Origin: Microcoleus vaginatus_C
GTDB lineage: Bacteria > Cyanobacteriota > Cyanobacteriia > Cyanobacteriales > Microcoleaceae
NCBI GenBank assembly: GCA_040004035.1
Contig: JAMPLN010000002.1
Reading direction: 5' to 3' (one strand)
DNA length: 64,000 nt
The position numbers and the translations under genes are program-made. Below are positions 18,430 to 28,402 of this stretch, piece by piece (the first letter of the stretch is position 1; every line of letters begins with the position of its first letter). Under the pieces are notes generated by a model, which did no database searches, was not told the origin of the DNA, and worked only from the letters and a program-made list of their open reading frames with translations.

Positions 18430-18689
18430 TTTTTGTAAAAAAGGTTTAATCTAGCTCTCTCAAGCCTTCTAATTTTCAAGTAATTCGCTTAGAAAATGCC
18501 AAAGTTTTTGTTCAGTGCTTAATCCCACTACACGAGATATTGCTATTGCTGGTAGTGTTTTACGCTTCATATCAGAAAATCCCCACATAAAAGTAATTAA
18601 ATGCCTCACAAATTCTCACTTCGGGGAATAGTGTTCTGTATGCTCTGTATAATTCGCAGTAATCGTCAATCGTCAACAAATTTTATCAT
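18430..18689 (-). pseudogene. 5' remnant of IS701-family transposase
   Basis: On the minus strand, three blocks match the beginning of IS701-type transposases: DDYCELYRAYRTLFPEVRI, then CEAFNYFYVGIF, then after a frameshift DMKRKTLPAIA and RVVGLSTEQKLWHFLSE. Only about 85 codons remain; the rest of the gene is missing. A separate and less decayed 5' piece of the same family lies at 56359-56492. Confidence 0.75.
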
Positions 18690-19014
18690 GAGGGCGAGTT
18701 CTCCGAGCTTCTACATAGTCGTAAAGGGTTTACGGGACTTGCTCTTTTTATTATCTCAGGAAAGTGCTGAAAGAGCGTTACTTTCTCTTTTTATTATCTC
18801 ATGAAATTGATAAGAGATCGTTACCTTAGAGTCGCCGAATTTCCCTAACTCATTTCATGCAGCAACCCACAGTAAGTAAATATAATATTTAGAGAATGTC
18901 GTGCAGCTAAGTAACTATTCTCGTTACTATGGCTGACCCCAGGCTACGCTATCAGCTCATGTGTTTAAGGCGAAGTGTTTAAAAAAATAATCAACAATAA
19001 AACCCTATAAACTC
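18690..19014. other. Leader region of the giant hybrid kinase
   Basis: No gene is recognised. CTTTTTATTATCTCA followed by GAAA occurs twice (about 18747 and 18788). The repeat may belong to the end of the decayed IS701 copy. AT-rich sequence just before 19015 (GTGTTTAAAAAAATAATC) may carry the promoter and start region. I cannot place -10/-35 boxes with confidence. Confidence 0.4.
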
Positions 19015-22000
19015 ATGTTCATGCGTACTACGGCTCTTACTCCAATAGAGCTCAGGACTGCGATCGTCCGGCAACCCTTGGTGGTTTCGCCCGATACGAC
19101 GGTGATGGATGCGATCGCCCAAATGAGCGGCGTGCGATCGCTCTGCAACAACCCTAGAACGGCCGACGGTCAACTTGACGACCTCCACCTAGAGGCGCGA
19201 TCGAGCTGCGTGTTGGTAGTGGAAAACGAGCAATTGGTCGGCGTACTGACCGAGCGAGACGTGGTGCGGCTGAGTGCCCAACAGCCTTCCTTGGAGAATG
19301 TGGCGCTCCGGGAGGTGATGGCACACCCCGTCGTCACCCTGCGCGAGTCCGCCTTCACCGATTTATTTTTGGCGATTAATCTGCTCCAGCAGCACCAAAT
19401 TCGCCATTTGCCCATCCTGGACGAACTCGATCGCCTAGTGGGCCTAGTGACTCACGAAAGCCTGCGCCAAACCTCTCGACCGATCGACCTGCTGCGGTTG
19501 CGTATGGTAGCAGAAGTGATGACCCGCGAAGTGATTTGTGCTGCGCCAGATTCTTCCCTACTGGCTATCGCTCAACTTATGGCAGAGCATCGCGTCAGTT
19601 CCGTGATGATTGTACACCCAGGCGGAATCTCTACTGAACCGCTACAAATTCCAATGGGGATTCTCACCGAGCGGGATATTGTGCAATTTCAGACATTGGG
19701 CTTGAACCTGGAAACCTGTCTAGCTCAGGCGGTGATGAGTACCCCGATTTTTAACGTCAAGCCAGAGGAGTCGCTCTGGACTGTGCAGGAGATCATGGAG
19801 CAACGATCGATCCGTCGGTTGGCGGTGACAGGGGAGCTAGGAGAACTATTAGGCATTGTCACCCAGACCAGTTTGCTCCAAGCCCTCAACCCGCTGGAGC
19901 TATACAAGCTGGTCCAGAAGTGGGAAGAGAAGGTGGTGCGCCTAGAGGCGGAAAAGGTAGCGCTGCTGGCAAATCGCAACCTTGAGCTCGAGCAGCAGGT
20001 GGAAGCTCGGACAGCCGCCCTCAAAGCAAAGGCCGATCGAGAGCAACTTCTCAATACCATTGCCGAACAGATCCGCTCCTCCCTGAATTTGTCAGATATT
20101 CTGCATACTACAGTGCACGAAATTCACTCGCTTCTGGGGTGCGATCGCGTCATCATTTACCAATTTCAGCCTGACTTTAGCGGCACCGTGATTGCGGAAG
20201 CAATTACTGACACGGGGCGATCGGTACTCCATAGAGAAGCCCGCGATCCTTGCATGAGCCCAGAATGGCTTGAACCTTATCGCCAGGGCAGAATTCGTGT
20301 CATCAACGACATCTACGGCGAAGAAATGACCCAGTGCCATCAGGAAATGTTAGTGGGGTTTGATATTCGCGCCAAGCTGATGGTGCCGATCGTGATTGAG
20401 CAACAACTGCGCGGATTAATGATCGCCAGTTATCGAGCCACGGCACACTCTTGGACGGCTGAGGAGATCGAACTCCTGCGACAAGTTTGTCTACAGGTGG
20501 CGATCGCCCTTGGGCAAGCCACGATCCAGCAAAAATTGCAGGATGAACTGGTAAAGCGACAGCGCATCGAAGCCACCCTGATCGAGAGCGAAGAACGCTA
20601 CGCCGCCCTTGCTGCCGCGGCTCCGGTGGGGATTTTTCGCACCGATGCGGAGGGGCTATGCACCTATGTCAACGATCGCTACTTTCAGATCAGCGGGCTC
20701 AGACCAGAAGCCACTATCGCACAGGGATGGCAACAAGGAATACACCCCGACGATCGCGATTGGGTCATGGCCCAATGGGAGCAATTCATCCAAGGTAACG
20801 ACTCTTTTGAACTCGAATATCGCTTTCAACGTCCCGACGGTACCGTAACGTGGGTTTATGGGCAGGGCGTCGCCGAACTCGATGCCAATGGACATCGGAG
20901 CGGCTATATAGGCACCATTACCGACATTAGCGATCGCAAACGAACAGAAGCCTTCCTGCAAGAGAGCGAAGAACGCTACGTCAGCCTAGTGGAAGCCGTA
21001 CCAGTGGGGATTTTCCGCGCCAATGCTGTGGGCAAGTGCATCTATGTTAACGATTGGTGGTGTCTCATCAGCGGACTCACCCCAGAAACCGCCATCGGGG
21101 AAGGATGGCAACAAGGGCTACACCCCGACGATCGCGATTGGGTCATCGCCGAATGGGAGCAATCTATCCAAGAAAATGGCTCTTTCCAACTCGAATATCG
21201 CTTTCAACATCCCGACGGTGGTGTGGTTTGGGTATATGGGCAGTCCGTTCCCGAACTGGATGCAGACGGGCAAGTTATCGGGTATGTAGGAACTACTACA
21301 GACATTAGCGATCGCAAACAAGCCGAACAACAACTCCAGCAACTCAACCAACAACTAGAAACCAAAGTCGCAGAACGCACCCAAGAGCTTTCCCAAGTCA
21401 ACAGCCTGCAACGCGCCATCCTCAATGGTACTGATTACTCCATCATCTCCACTGACCCAACTGGCATCATCCAGACCTTTAATGCTGGAGCCGAAAGGAT
21501 GCTGGGTTACAGTGCTCGAGAAATCATCGGCAAAGCCTCCCCCGGACTCTTCCACGATGCAAATGAGGTAATTGACCGGGCAGCATCACTATCTGCCGAA
21601 CTAGGGCAAAATATTCCCCCCGGCTTTGAGGTTCTTGTTGCCAAAGCACGCCAAGGTATTGTCAGCGAAGAAGAGTGGAGCTATATCCGCAAAGATGGTT
21701 GTCGATTTCCTATGTCGCTATCCATCACCGCCCTCAAGGATGTCAATCAGCAAATTATCGGCTTTTTAGGCATCGCCCAAGATATTAGCGATCGCAAACG
21801 TGCAGAAGTGGAACTACAGAAAGTATCAGATCGCCTTGCTTTGTCCCTCAAATCAGGGGCGATCGGCTGTTGGGACTTCGATATTGTACAGAACACCGTC
21901 ATTTGGGACGAGCGGATGTACGAACTGTACGGTGTCACAAAACAATCTGATTCCCCTCTGCCTTACCACATTTGGGCAAACCGCCTACATCCCGAAGACC

Positions 22001-25000
22001 GCACCGCCACCGAAACATTGCTCCAGCAAGCCGTCTTAGGACAGGCAGAATACGATACCGAGTTTCGAGTGTTGCATCCCGATGGCAGCCTCCGCTTTAT
22101 TAAAGCCTATGGTGTCGTCGTGCGAGATGCCCAAGGCAATCCCCAGAGCATGATTGGGGTCAACTTGGATATTAGCAGACGCAAACAGGCTGAACTCCAA
22201 CGACAGCAGTTAATTCAAGAATTATCAGCCTTTAAACAGGCTTTGGATCAGTCTGCCATTGTGGTCATCACCGATCGCGAAGGGCTGATATCCTACGTCA
22301 ACGATCGCTTCTGTTTAATCTCTGGCTACTCCCGCGATCGACTGATCGGACAAACCCATCGCATTGTCAACTCTGGCTATCATTCCCCTGCTTTCTTCCA
22401 AGACTTGTGGCGCACCATTAGCAGCAGTCAGATTTGGCGCGGTGAAATTTGCAATCGGGCAAAAAACGGTAGCCTGTACTGGGTTGCCACCACCATCGTC
22501 CCCTTTTTGGACGAACAAGGGCGACCTTTTCAGTATCTAGCCATTGGCTTCGACATTACCGATCGCAAGTTGGCCGAAACAACGCTTCAGCAGGAAAATA
22601 CTTTCCGTCAAGAAATTGTAGAAAACATGGCAGAAGGGCTGTGCGTTTTCCATAAAGTTGAGGAGTTTCCCTTTGTCCGCTTCACAGTCTGGAATCAGCA
22701 AATGCAAGCGATTACGGGTTACACCTTAGAAGAAATTAACCGTCTGGGGTGGTATCAAAGCTTGTACCCGAATCAAGAAGATCGAGAACAGGCGATCGTC
22801 AACTGCAGACAGATGCACCCGATCGCTGTGGAAAGGGAAATCCAGCGTCAAGATGGACAGCGGCGCACTATCTCCATTTCCACCTCGGTCCTATCGGGTG
22901 ATGATGGACATCTCTATTCGCTGGCCCTGATCCAAGACATTACCGATCGCCAACAGACAGAGCGAGAAAATCGCCTGTTGAAAGAACGCCTCGAATTTCT
23001 TCTGGCCTCCAGTCCCGCCACGATCTATAGCTGTAAGCCCTATGGCGACTATGGAGCAACTTTCATGAGCAAAAATATCGAAGCCATTTTGGGCTACAAA
23101 CCAGAAGAATTTGTCTCGGAATCTGCCTTCTGGGCTAACCATATTCACCCAGAAGATGCCCCTATAGTTTTTACACATCTATCGGCTCTCTTTGAGTACG
23201 ACACTCATCAGCATGAATATCGATTTTTGCATCGCGATGGTCACTACGTTTGGATACGGGATGCACTGCGCCTGGTGCGAGATGAACAAGGTCGCCCAAC
23301 CGAGATTGTTGGCTATTTTGCCGATATTAGCGATGTCAAACAAACCGAAGAAACCCTAAAAATACAACTGGCGGCAATTGAGGCGGCGATCGACGGCATT
23401 GCGATTATCGAAGGAGATACCTACCTCTATTTGAATCAAGCCCATCTAGAATTGTTTGGCTACGAACGCGCTGAAGAAATGTTGGGCAAATCTTGGAAAC
23501 TTTTGTATTCCCAACACGAGTTAGAACGGTTTGAGCGGGAAGTCTTTCCGGTGCTGAGGCGCGATCGCGCTTGGCAGGGAGAGGCGACCGGCACCCGCAA
23601 AGATGGCTCTACCTTTGCCGAAGGGCTGTCCCTCACCCTCACAGACGATGGATTATTGATTTGTGTATGTCGCGATATGAGCGATCGCAAACAGATCGAA
23701 GCCGAATTAGCAGAGAGTGAAGCTAAATTCCGGCGGCTGGTAGAAGGGGCTAATGATTTGATCTGGTCATGTGAACCCGATGGCATACTCACTTATGTGT
23801 CACCGCAATTCAAGACGATGTTTGGCTGGGACGAGAGTGCATGGATTGGTAAGTCGTTTATATATCTGGTGCATCCAGACGATCGCTCTTTGGTAGTTAC
23901 TGATTATCGGGAGAATATGAAACTTGGTAAAAAGTCAAGTGATTATGAGTTCCGACATCGCCACCGAGATGGCAATTATGTCTGGGTGAGAAGCAGCGCC
24001 ACACCCGTTATAAATGCTGAAGGGGAATTGATTAGCGTCCAGGGAATTTTATCGGATATCAGCGATCGCAAACAAGCTGAACTCGCCAGGGAAAGCAGTG
24101 AAATGCGCTTCCGCCGGGTGTTTGATTCCAGTGTGAGCGGCATGATGTTTGCCGATTTTCAGGGGAACATTACCGATGCCAACGATCGCTTCTTACAGAT
24201 CGTTGGCTACACGAGGGAGGAACTAAATGCTGGGATGATTCATTGGGATGTCATGACCCCCCCCGAATATCTCCCCGCTGATGTTTTAGCGATGGAGCGC
24301 CTGATACAGGATGGCGAGATCGATTCCTTGGAAAAGGAATACTACCGTAAGGATGGCAGCCGGATTTCTGTCCTGCTCGGAGCCGCACTTCTTCCCGGCT
24401 CAGAGGATCAAACTATTTGTGTATTAGTAGACATCACCGATCGCAAACAGGCCCAGAAGGCTTTGCAGGAATCTCAGCAGTTTCTGCAAACGGTACTCGA
24501 TACCATCCCGCTCGCCGTGTTTTGGAAGAATAGAGAGTCTGTTTTTTTAGGATGCAATCAGAAGTTTGCCAAAACTCTAAGCTTGCCATCTACGACCGAA
24601 ATTATAGGTAAAACAGATTTAGATATTTGCCCGAAAAAAGTCGAGGCGAGCAGCTATTGTGCGATGGATCGGTGGTTAGTAGAAACGGGTGAATCTATAT
24701 TAGGGATCGAAGAAAGGCTAACCCTACCCAATGGTAAAGCACTATTTATCGAAACCCACAAGGCTCCCCTGCGAGACTGCTCAGATAATGTTATTGGTCT
24801 GGTAGGCACGTTTCAGGATATCACCGATCGCAAAGAAGCCGAAGTGAAAGTGCGACAACAAACAGACCAGGAACGTTTGCTGGGAGCGATTACTAAACGG
24901 ATGCGATCGTCTCTGCATCTCGACGAGATTCTCAATAGCACTGTTGAGGAAATCCATCAGGTCTTGCAACCAGACCGAACGCTGGTTTATCGAGTTTTTC

Positions 25001-27255
25001 CTGAAGGGACGGGGGCTGCCATTGCTGAATCTGTTTCGCCAAATAGGCTGAAGCTCCTGGATATCCTCTTCCCTGAAGAGGTTTTCCCCCAAGAGAACTA
25101 CGATCGCTATATCCAAGGAAGAGTTTATGCCCTCAACGATACCGAAGATGAAAACGAGTCAATCCTACCCTGCTTGGTTGAATTCCTCGCAGACATCCAG
25201 GTCAGAGCCAAACTCGTAGTTCCAATTATTCAGAATCAAACCCTCTGGGGGTTGCTAATTGTTCATCAATGCGATCGTCCGCGCCAGTGGGAAGACTGGG
25301 AAATCAATTTACTTAAACAAATTGCTAACCAATTAGCGATCGCAATTCAGCAATCTTACCTCTACGAACAGGTACAATCAGAACTGGCTATCCGCAAGCA
25401 AACAGAAAATGCGATCGCTTTACAACTGCAACGGCAGCGAACTTTAGGAGTCATCGCCCAGCAAATTCGCGAATCGTTGGATCTTAACCAAATTTTGGCG
25501 GCTGTGACACAGCAAGTCAAAGAAATCTTGCAAGGCGATCGGATCATCGTGTTCCGGCTATTTGGGGATGGCAGAAGTCAAATTGTTGAAGAAGCTGTGT
25601 CTAGCGAGTTCCCCGCGCTCAAAGACCATCACTGGGAGGACGAACAGTGGTCGCCAGAAATCCTCAACCGGTACTGGCAGGGCAAGCCCCGTATCGTCCC
25701 CGATGTAATGACCGATATCTGGACTGATTGCTTGGTGGAATACGCAAGCGTTGGTCAAATCCAGTCCAAAATCGTTGCACCTATCCTGCAAGAAGTCCGA
25801 AGCAGCGAAAGCCATAGATGGGTTGCCCCAGGACAAACCAAGAAGCTGTGGGGGGTTTTAGTCGTCCATGCCTGTAGAGAAAAACGAGTATGGCAAGAGT
25901 CTGAAGCGCAACTCCTGCAACAAATTGCCAACCAGTTGGCGATCGCAATTCAACAAGCGAGCCTATTTAAGCAGTTGCAGCAAGAACTCACCGAACGACA
26001 ACAAGCCCAGCAGCAACTCACCGAGCGCAACGAACAACTGGGAGCGTCTAACGAAGAACTGGCCCGCGCTACCCGTCTCAAAGACGAATTCCTCGCCAAC
26101 ATGAGCCACGAACTCCGCACTCCCCTCAACGCCATCCTGGGCATGAGCGAGGGGCTACAAGAGCAAGTCTTTGGCATCGTCAACGAACAACAAATCAAAG
26201 CTTTACAAACTATCGATCGCAGTAGCTCTCACTTGCTAGAGTTAATCAACGACATTTTGGATGTCGCCAAAATTGAATCGGGTCAAATGGATCTCGATTG
26301 CACCCCAGTTTCAATCAATAATCTCTGTCAATCCAGTCTGGCATTTATCAAACAACAAGCCCTGCAAAAACGCATCCAACTAGAGATTAAAGTGCAACTC
26401 AATCTGCCCGACTTATTGATTGATGAACGGCGGATGCGCCAAGTCTTGATCAACCTGCTCAACAACGCGGTCAAATTCACTCCTAACGGAGGACGCATCA
26501 CCCTAGAAGTCAGCGGTCAACAACGCCCTGCCGACCCAGATTCTGCCGATTCCCCACCCCATTTTTTGGTCAAAGAGACCCTGCGAATTGCCGTCATCGA
26601 TACAGGTATTGGTATTGCCCCAGAACATATCAACAAACTGTTTCAGCCCTTTATCCAAATCGATGGCGCCCTGAATCGTCAATATACAGGCACTGGCTTG
26701 GGGCTTGCCCTGGTGAAACGCATCGTCGAACTCCACGGCGGACAGGTCGGGCTAACCAGCACTGTGGGTGTAGGAAGTTGCTTCACGATCGACCTTCCCT
26801 GCACTGCTTGTGCGCCATCCTCTCTTGCAATGGAATCCAAAACAGATCCCAGCATCGAGCCCAGCGGGCCCGAACAGCAGGGAGGCTCTCCCTTAATCTT
26901 GCTGGCGGAAGATAACGAAGCCAATATCACTACGATTTCGAGCTACCTGAAAGCTAAAGGCTATCGCATTCTCTTGGCTAAGAATGGAGAGGAGGCGATC
27001 GCCCTGGCCAAGTCTGAAAACCCCAATCTAATTTTGATGGACATTCAAATGCCTGGTATGGATGGTCTAGAAGCTATGCAGCAGATCCGCAGCGACCCAA
27101 ACTTAGTCGATCTGCCGATCGTTGCCCTAACTGCCTTAGCCATGACGGGCGATCGCGATCGTTGTCTTGCCGCCGGAGCCAATGATTACCTCACCAAACC
27201 CGTCAAGCTGAAGCAATTGGCAAGCACTATTCAACAACTTTTAGTTTCTAAGTAA
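19015..27255 (+). CDS. Giant multi-sensor hybrid histidine kinase (CBS4-GAF-PAS11-GAF2-HisKA-HATPase-REC)
   Basis: A 2746-residue soluble kinase with no membrane segment. Order: two CBS pairs (about 10-155 and 165-300), coiled coil (305-345), GAF1 (345-510), eleven PAS domains (about 522-1945, most ending in a DISDRK/DITDRK motif), GAF2 (1950-2130), GAF3 (2140-2320), coiled coil, His2365 in MSHELRTPLNAILGMSE, ATPase (2465-2595, GTGLGLALV box), and receiver with Asp2676 in LILMDIQMPGMDG. GAF1 carries Asp411-Pro-Cys413 and Cys441-His442, the positions used for bilin attachment in cyanobacteriochromes. GAF2 and GAF3 have Cys-Leu at the second site (2053, 2239). PAS1 and PAS2 are a recent duplicate pair. 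CBS pairs usually bind adenosine nucleotides. Two REC-kinases follow at 9 nt and then 61 nt, a likely operon. The start MFMRTTALTP could also be the Met two codons later. Confidence 0.95.
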   Translation: MFMRTTALTPIELRTAIVRQPLVVSPDTTVMDAIAQMSGVRSLCNNPRTADGQLDDLHLEARSSCVLVVENEQLVGVLTERDVVRLSAQQPSLENVALREVMAHPVVTLRESAFTDLFLAINLLQQHQIRHLPILDELDRLVGLVTHESLRQTSRPIDLLRLRMVAEVMTREVICAAPDSSLLAIAQLMAEHRVSSVMIVHPGGISTEPLQIPMGILTERDIVQFQTLGLNLETCLAQAVMSTPIFNVKPEESLWTVQEIMEQRSIRRLAVTGELGELLGIVTQTSLLQALNPLELYKLVQKWEEKVVRLEAEKVALLANRNLELEQQVEARTAALKAKADREQLLNTIAEQIRSSLNLSDILHTTVHEIHSLLGCDRVIIYQFQPDFSGTVIAEAITDTGRSVLHREARDPCMSPEWLEPYRQGRIRVINDIYGEEMTQCHQEMLVGFDIRAKLMVPIVIEQQLRGLMIASYRATAHSWTAEEIELLRQVCLQVAIALGQATIQQKLQDELVKRQRIEATLIESEERYAALAAAAPVGIFRTDAEGLCTYVNDRYFQISGLRPEATIAQGWQQGIHPDDRDWVMAQWEQFIQGNDSFELEYRFQRPDGTVTWVYGQGVAELDANGHRSGYIGTITDISDRKRTEAFLQESEERYVSLVEAVPVGIFRANAVGKCIYVNDWWCLISGLTPETAIGEGWQQGLHPDDRDWVIAEWEQSIQENGSFQLEYRFQHPDGGVVWVYGQSVPELDADGQVIGYVGTTTDISDRKQAEQQLQQLNQQLETKVAERTQELSQVNSLQRAILNGTDYSIISTDPTGIIQTFNAGAERMLGYSAREIIGKASPGLFHDANEVIDRAASLSAELGQNIPPGFEVLVAKARQGIVSEEEWSYIRKDGCRFPMSLSITALKDVNQQIIGFLGIAQDISDRKRAEVELQKVSDRLALSLKSGAIGCWDFDIVQNTVIWDERMYELYGVTKQSDSPLPYHIWANRLHPEDRTATETLLQQAVLGQAEYDTEFRVLHPDGSLRFIKAYGVVVRDAQGNPQSMIGVNLDISRRKQAELQRQQLIQELSAFKQALDQSAIVVITDREGLISYVNDRFCLISGYSRDRLIGQTHRIVNSGYHSPAFFQDLWRTISSSQIWRGEICNRAKNGSLYWVATTIVPFLDEQGRPFQYLAIGFDITDRKLAETTLQQENTFRQEIVENMAEGLCVFHKVEEFPFVRFTVWNQQMQAITGYTLEEINRLGWYQSLYPNQEDREQAIVNCRQMHPIAVEREIQRQDGQRRTISISTSVLSGDDGHLYSLALIQDITDRQQTERENRLLKERLEFLLASSPATIYSCKPYGDYGATFMSKNIEAILGYKPEEFVSESAFWANHIHPEDAPIVFTHLSALFEYDTHQHEYRFLHRDGHYVWIRDALRLVRDEQGRPTEIVGYFADISDVKQTEETLKIQLAAIEAAIDGIAIIEGDTYLYLNQAHLELFGYERAEEMLGKSWKLLYSQHELERFEREVFPVLRRDRAWQGEATGTRKDGSTFAEGLSLTLTDDGLLICVCRDMSDRKQIEAELAESEAKFRRLVEGANDLIWSCEPDGILTYVSPQFKTMFGWDESAWIGKSFIYLVHPDDRSLVVTDYRENMKLGKKSSDYEFRHRHRDGNYVWVRSSATPVINAEGELISVQGILSDISDRKQAELARESSEMRFRRVFDSSVSGMMFADFQGNITDANDRFLQIVGYTREELNAGMIHWDVMTPPEYLPADVLAMERLIQDGEIDSLEKEYYRKDGSRISVLLGAALLPGSEDQTICVLVDITDRKQAQKALQESQQFLQTVLDTIPLAVFWKNRESVFLGCNQKFAKTLSLPSTTEIIGKTDLDICPKKVEASSYCAMDRWLVETGESILGIEERLTLPNGKALFIETHKAPLRDCSDNVIGLVGTFQDITDRKEAEVKVRQQTDQERLLGAITKRMRSSLHLDEILNSTVEEIHQVLQPDRTLVYRVFPEGTGAAIAESVSPNRLKLLDILFPEEVFPQENYDRYIQGRVYALNDTEDENESILPCLVEFLADIQVRAKLVVPIIQNQTLWGLLIVHQCDRPRQWEDWEINLLKQIANQLAIAIQQSYLYEQVQSELAIRKQTENAIALQLQRQRTLGVIAQQIRESLDLNQILAAVTQQVKEILQGDRIIVFRLFGDGRSQIVEEAVSSEFPALKDHHWEDEQWSPEILNRYWQGKPRIVPDVMTDIWTDCLVEYASVGQIQSKIVAPILQEVRSSESHRWVAPGQTKKLWGVLVVHACREKRVWQESEAQLLQQIANQLAIAIQQASLFKQLQQELTERQQAQQQLTERNEQLGASNEELARATRLKDEFLANMSHELRTPLNAILGMSEGLQEQVFGIVNEQQIKALQTIDRSSSHLLELINDILDVAKIESGQMDLDCTPVSINNLCQSSLAFIKQQALQKRIQLEIKVQLNLPDLLIDERRMRQVLINLLNNAVKFTPNGGRITLEVSGQQRPADPDSADSPPHFLVKETLRIAVIDTGIGIAPEHINKLFQPFIQIDGALNRQYTGTGLGLALVKRIVELHGGQVGLTSTVGVGSCFTIDLPCTACAPSSLAMESKTDPSIEPSGPEQQGGSPLILLAEDNEANITTISSYLKAKGYRILLAKNGEEAIALAKSENPNLILMDIQMPGMDGLEAMQQIRSDPNLVDLPIVALTALAMTGDRDRCLAAGANDYLTKPVKLKQLASTIQQLLVSK

Positions 27256-27264
27256 AGATAAGCC

Positions 27265-28341
27265 GTGAACAGACCCTCCGTTTTAATCATTGACGACGAT
27301 CCCAATAATTTTGATGTAATTGAAACGCTCTTGAGCGAGCAAGACTATCAATTGCATTACGCTGCCAGCGGGCAAGAAGCGATCGCATCCCTCGACATAT
27401 TTGAGCCTGATCTTATTTTGCTGGATGTGATGATGCCAGGAATAGATGGCATCGAAGTTTGTCGGCAAATCAAAGCCATGCCAAAATGGCAAGCCGTTCC
27501 CATCATTATGGTGACAGCATTAAACTCAAAATCCGACCTTGCCCATTGTCTCACTGCCGGCGCTGACGACTTCATTAGTAAACCTGTAAATGCTATTGAA
27601 CTGCGTGCAAGAGTTCACTGTATGCTGCGAATTAAGCACCAGTATGACGACCTGCAAAGCTTACTCAAATTGCGGGAAGATATGGTTAAAATGGTAGTCC
27701 ACGATTTACGCAATCCCCTGGCTGGTATCTTGCTTGGCTTGGAACTCCTAAAAAGCATAGAGTATCCTAGAGAAAAACTACAAAGACAACTGGATAGAAT
27801 TTACTCATCAGCGCAAGCAATACAGCTATTAATTGATGATTTATTGCAAATTGCTTTACTAGAGTCTGGTAAAGCTCGTCTCAATTACACAGAGGTTTAT
27901 CTGTGCGATATCATAGAATCTGCCATATCAAACTTTGAAGCGATCGCTGCTAAAAAAAATCAGTCGTTGGTCGCTCAATTACCAGGAGAAGCCAGTAGGA
28001 AAGTCTCGGTTGATGCCACCATGATACATCGAACGCTGGATAATCTTCTCTCGAATGCCATTAAGTTTTCCCCACACAATAGTCAAATCATAGTGAATGT
28101 AGAATTCCTCAGATCTGGCAACGCCAAAATCCAGGTTATCGACTGTGGGCCTGGTGTTCCTGATACATTGCGACACAAGATTTTTGAGAAATACGAGATT
28201 GGAAATCTGATGTCGGATGTCTCTCAAATAGGGTTGGGTTTAGCTTTCTGCAAAATGGTCGTTGAGGCACATGGGGGCGAAATTGGTGTCAGAAGCAACC
28301 AACCAAAAGGTGCCATTTTTGAAATAACTTTGGCAGCATAG
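27265..28341 (+). CDS. REC-histidine kinase, first of a duplicate pair
   Basis: A 358-residue protein starting at GTG 27265, nine nt after the giant kinase stop, so the two genes are probably cotranscribed. The receiver (about 5-125) has Asp54 in LLDVMMPGIDG and Lys in FISKPVNAIEL. The kinase has His146 in MVVHDLRNPLAGIL, NLLSNAIKFS, and a modified G1 box (DCGPGVPD). The G2 region reads QIGLGLAFCKMVVE, lacking the usual GTG triplet. No sensor domain is present, so the receiver is the only input. It likely takes phosphoryl groups or docking signals from the upstream giant kinase. The receiver is almost the same as that of the next gene, while the kinase half is of a different subtype. Confidence 0.92.
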   Translation: MNRPSVLIIDDDPNNFDVIETLLSEQDYQLHYAASGQEAIASLDIFEPDLILLDVMMPGIDGIEVCRQIKAMPKWQAVPIIMVTALNSKSDLAHCLTAGADDFISKPVNAIELRARVHCMLRIKHQYDDLQSLLKLREDMVKMVVHDLRNPLAGILLGLELLKSIEYPREKLQRQLDRIYSSAQAIQLLIDDLLQIALLESGKARLNYTEVYLCDIIESAISNFEAIAAKKNQSLVAQLPGEASRKVSVDATMIHRTLDNLLSNAIKFSPHNSQIIVNVEFLRSGNAKIQVIDCGPGVPDTLRHKIFEKYEIGNLMSDVSQIGLGLAFCKMVVEAHGGEIGVRSNQPKGAIFEITLAA

Positions 28342-28402
28342 CTGACGGCTATCACCTCAACTCATAAAACAAACTTTTTCCCTTTTTGAAAGGGTGGCAC
28401 TT

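Noticed and set aside
25440..25960. GAF3 of the giant kinase as a bilin-binding domain
   Set aside because: It has Cys2239 followed by Leu and lacks the conserved pocket residues and the DXCF or Asp motifs; not enough for a photoreceptor call.
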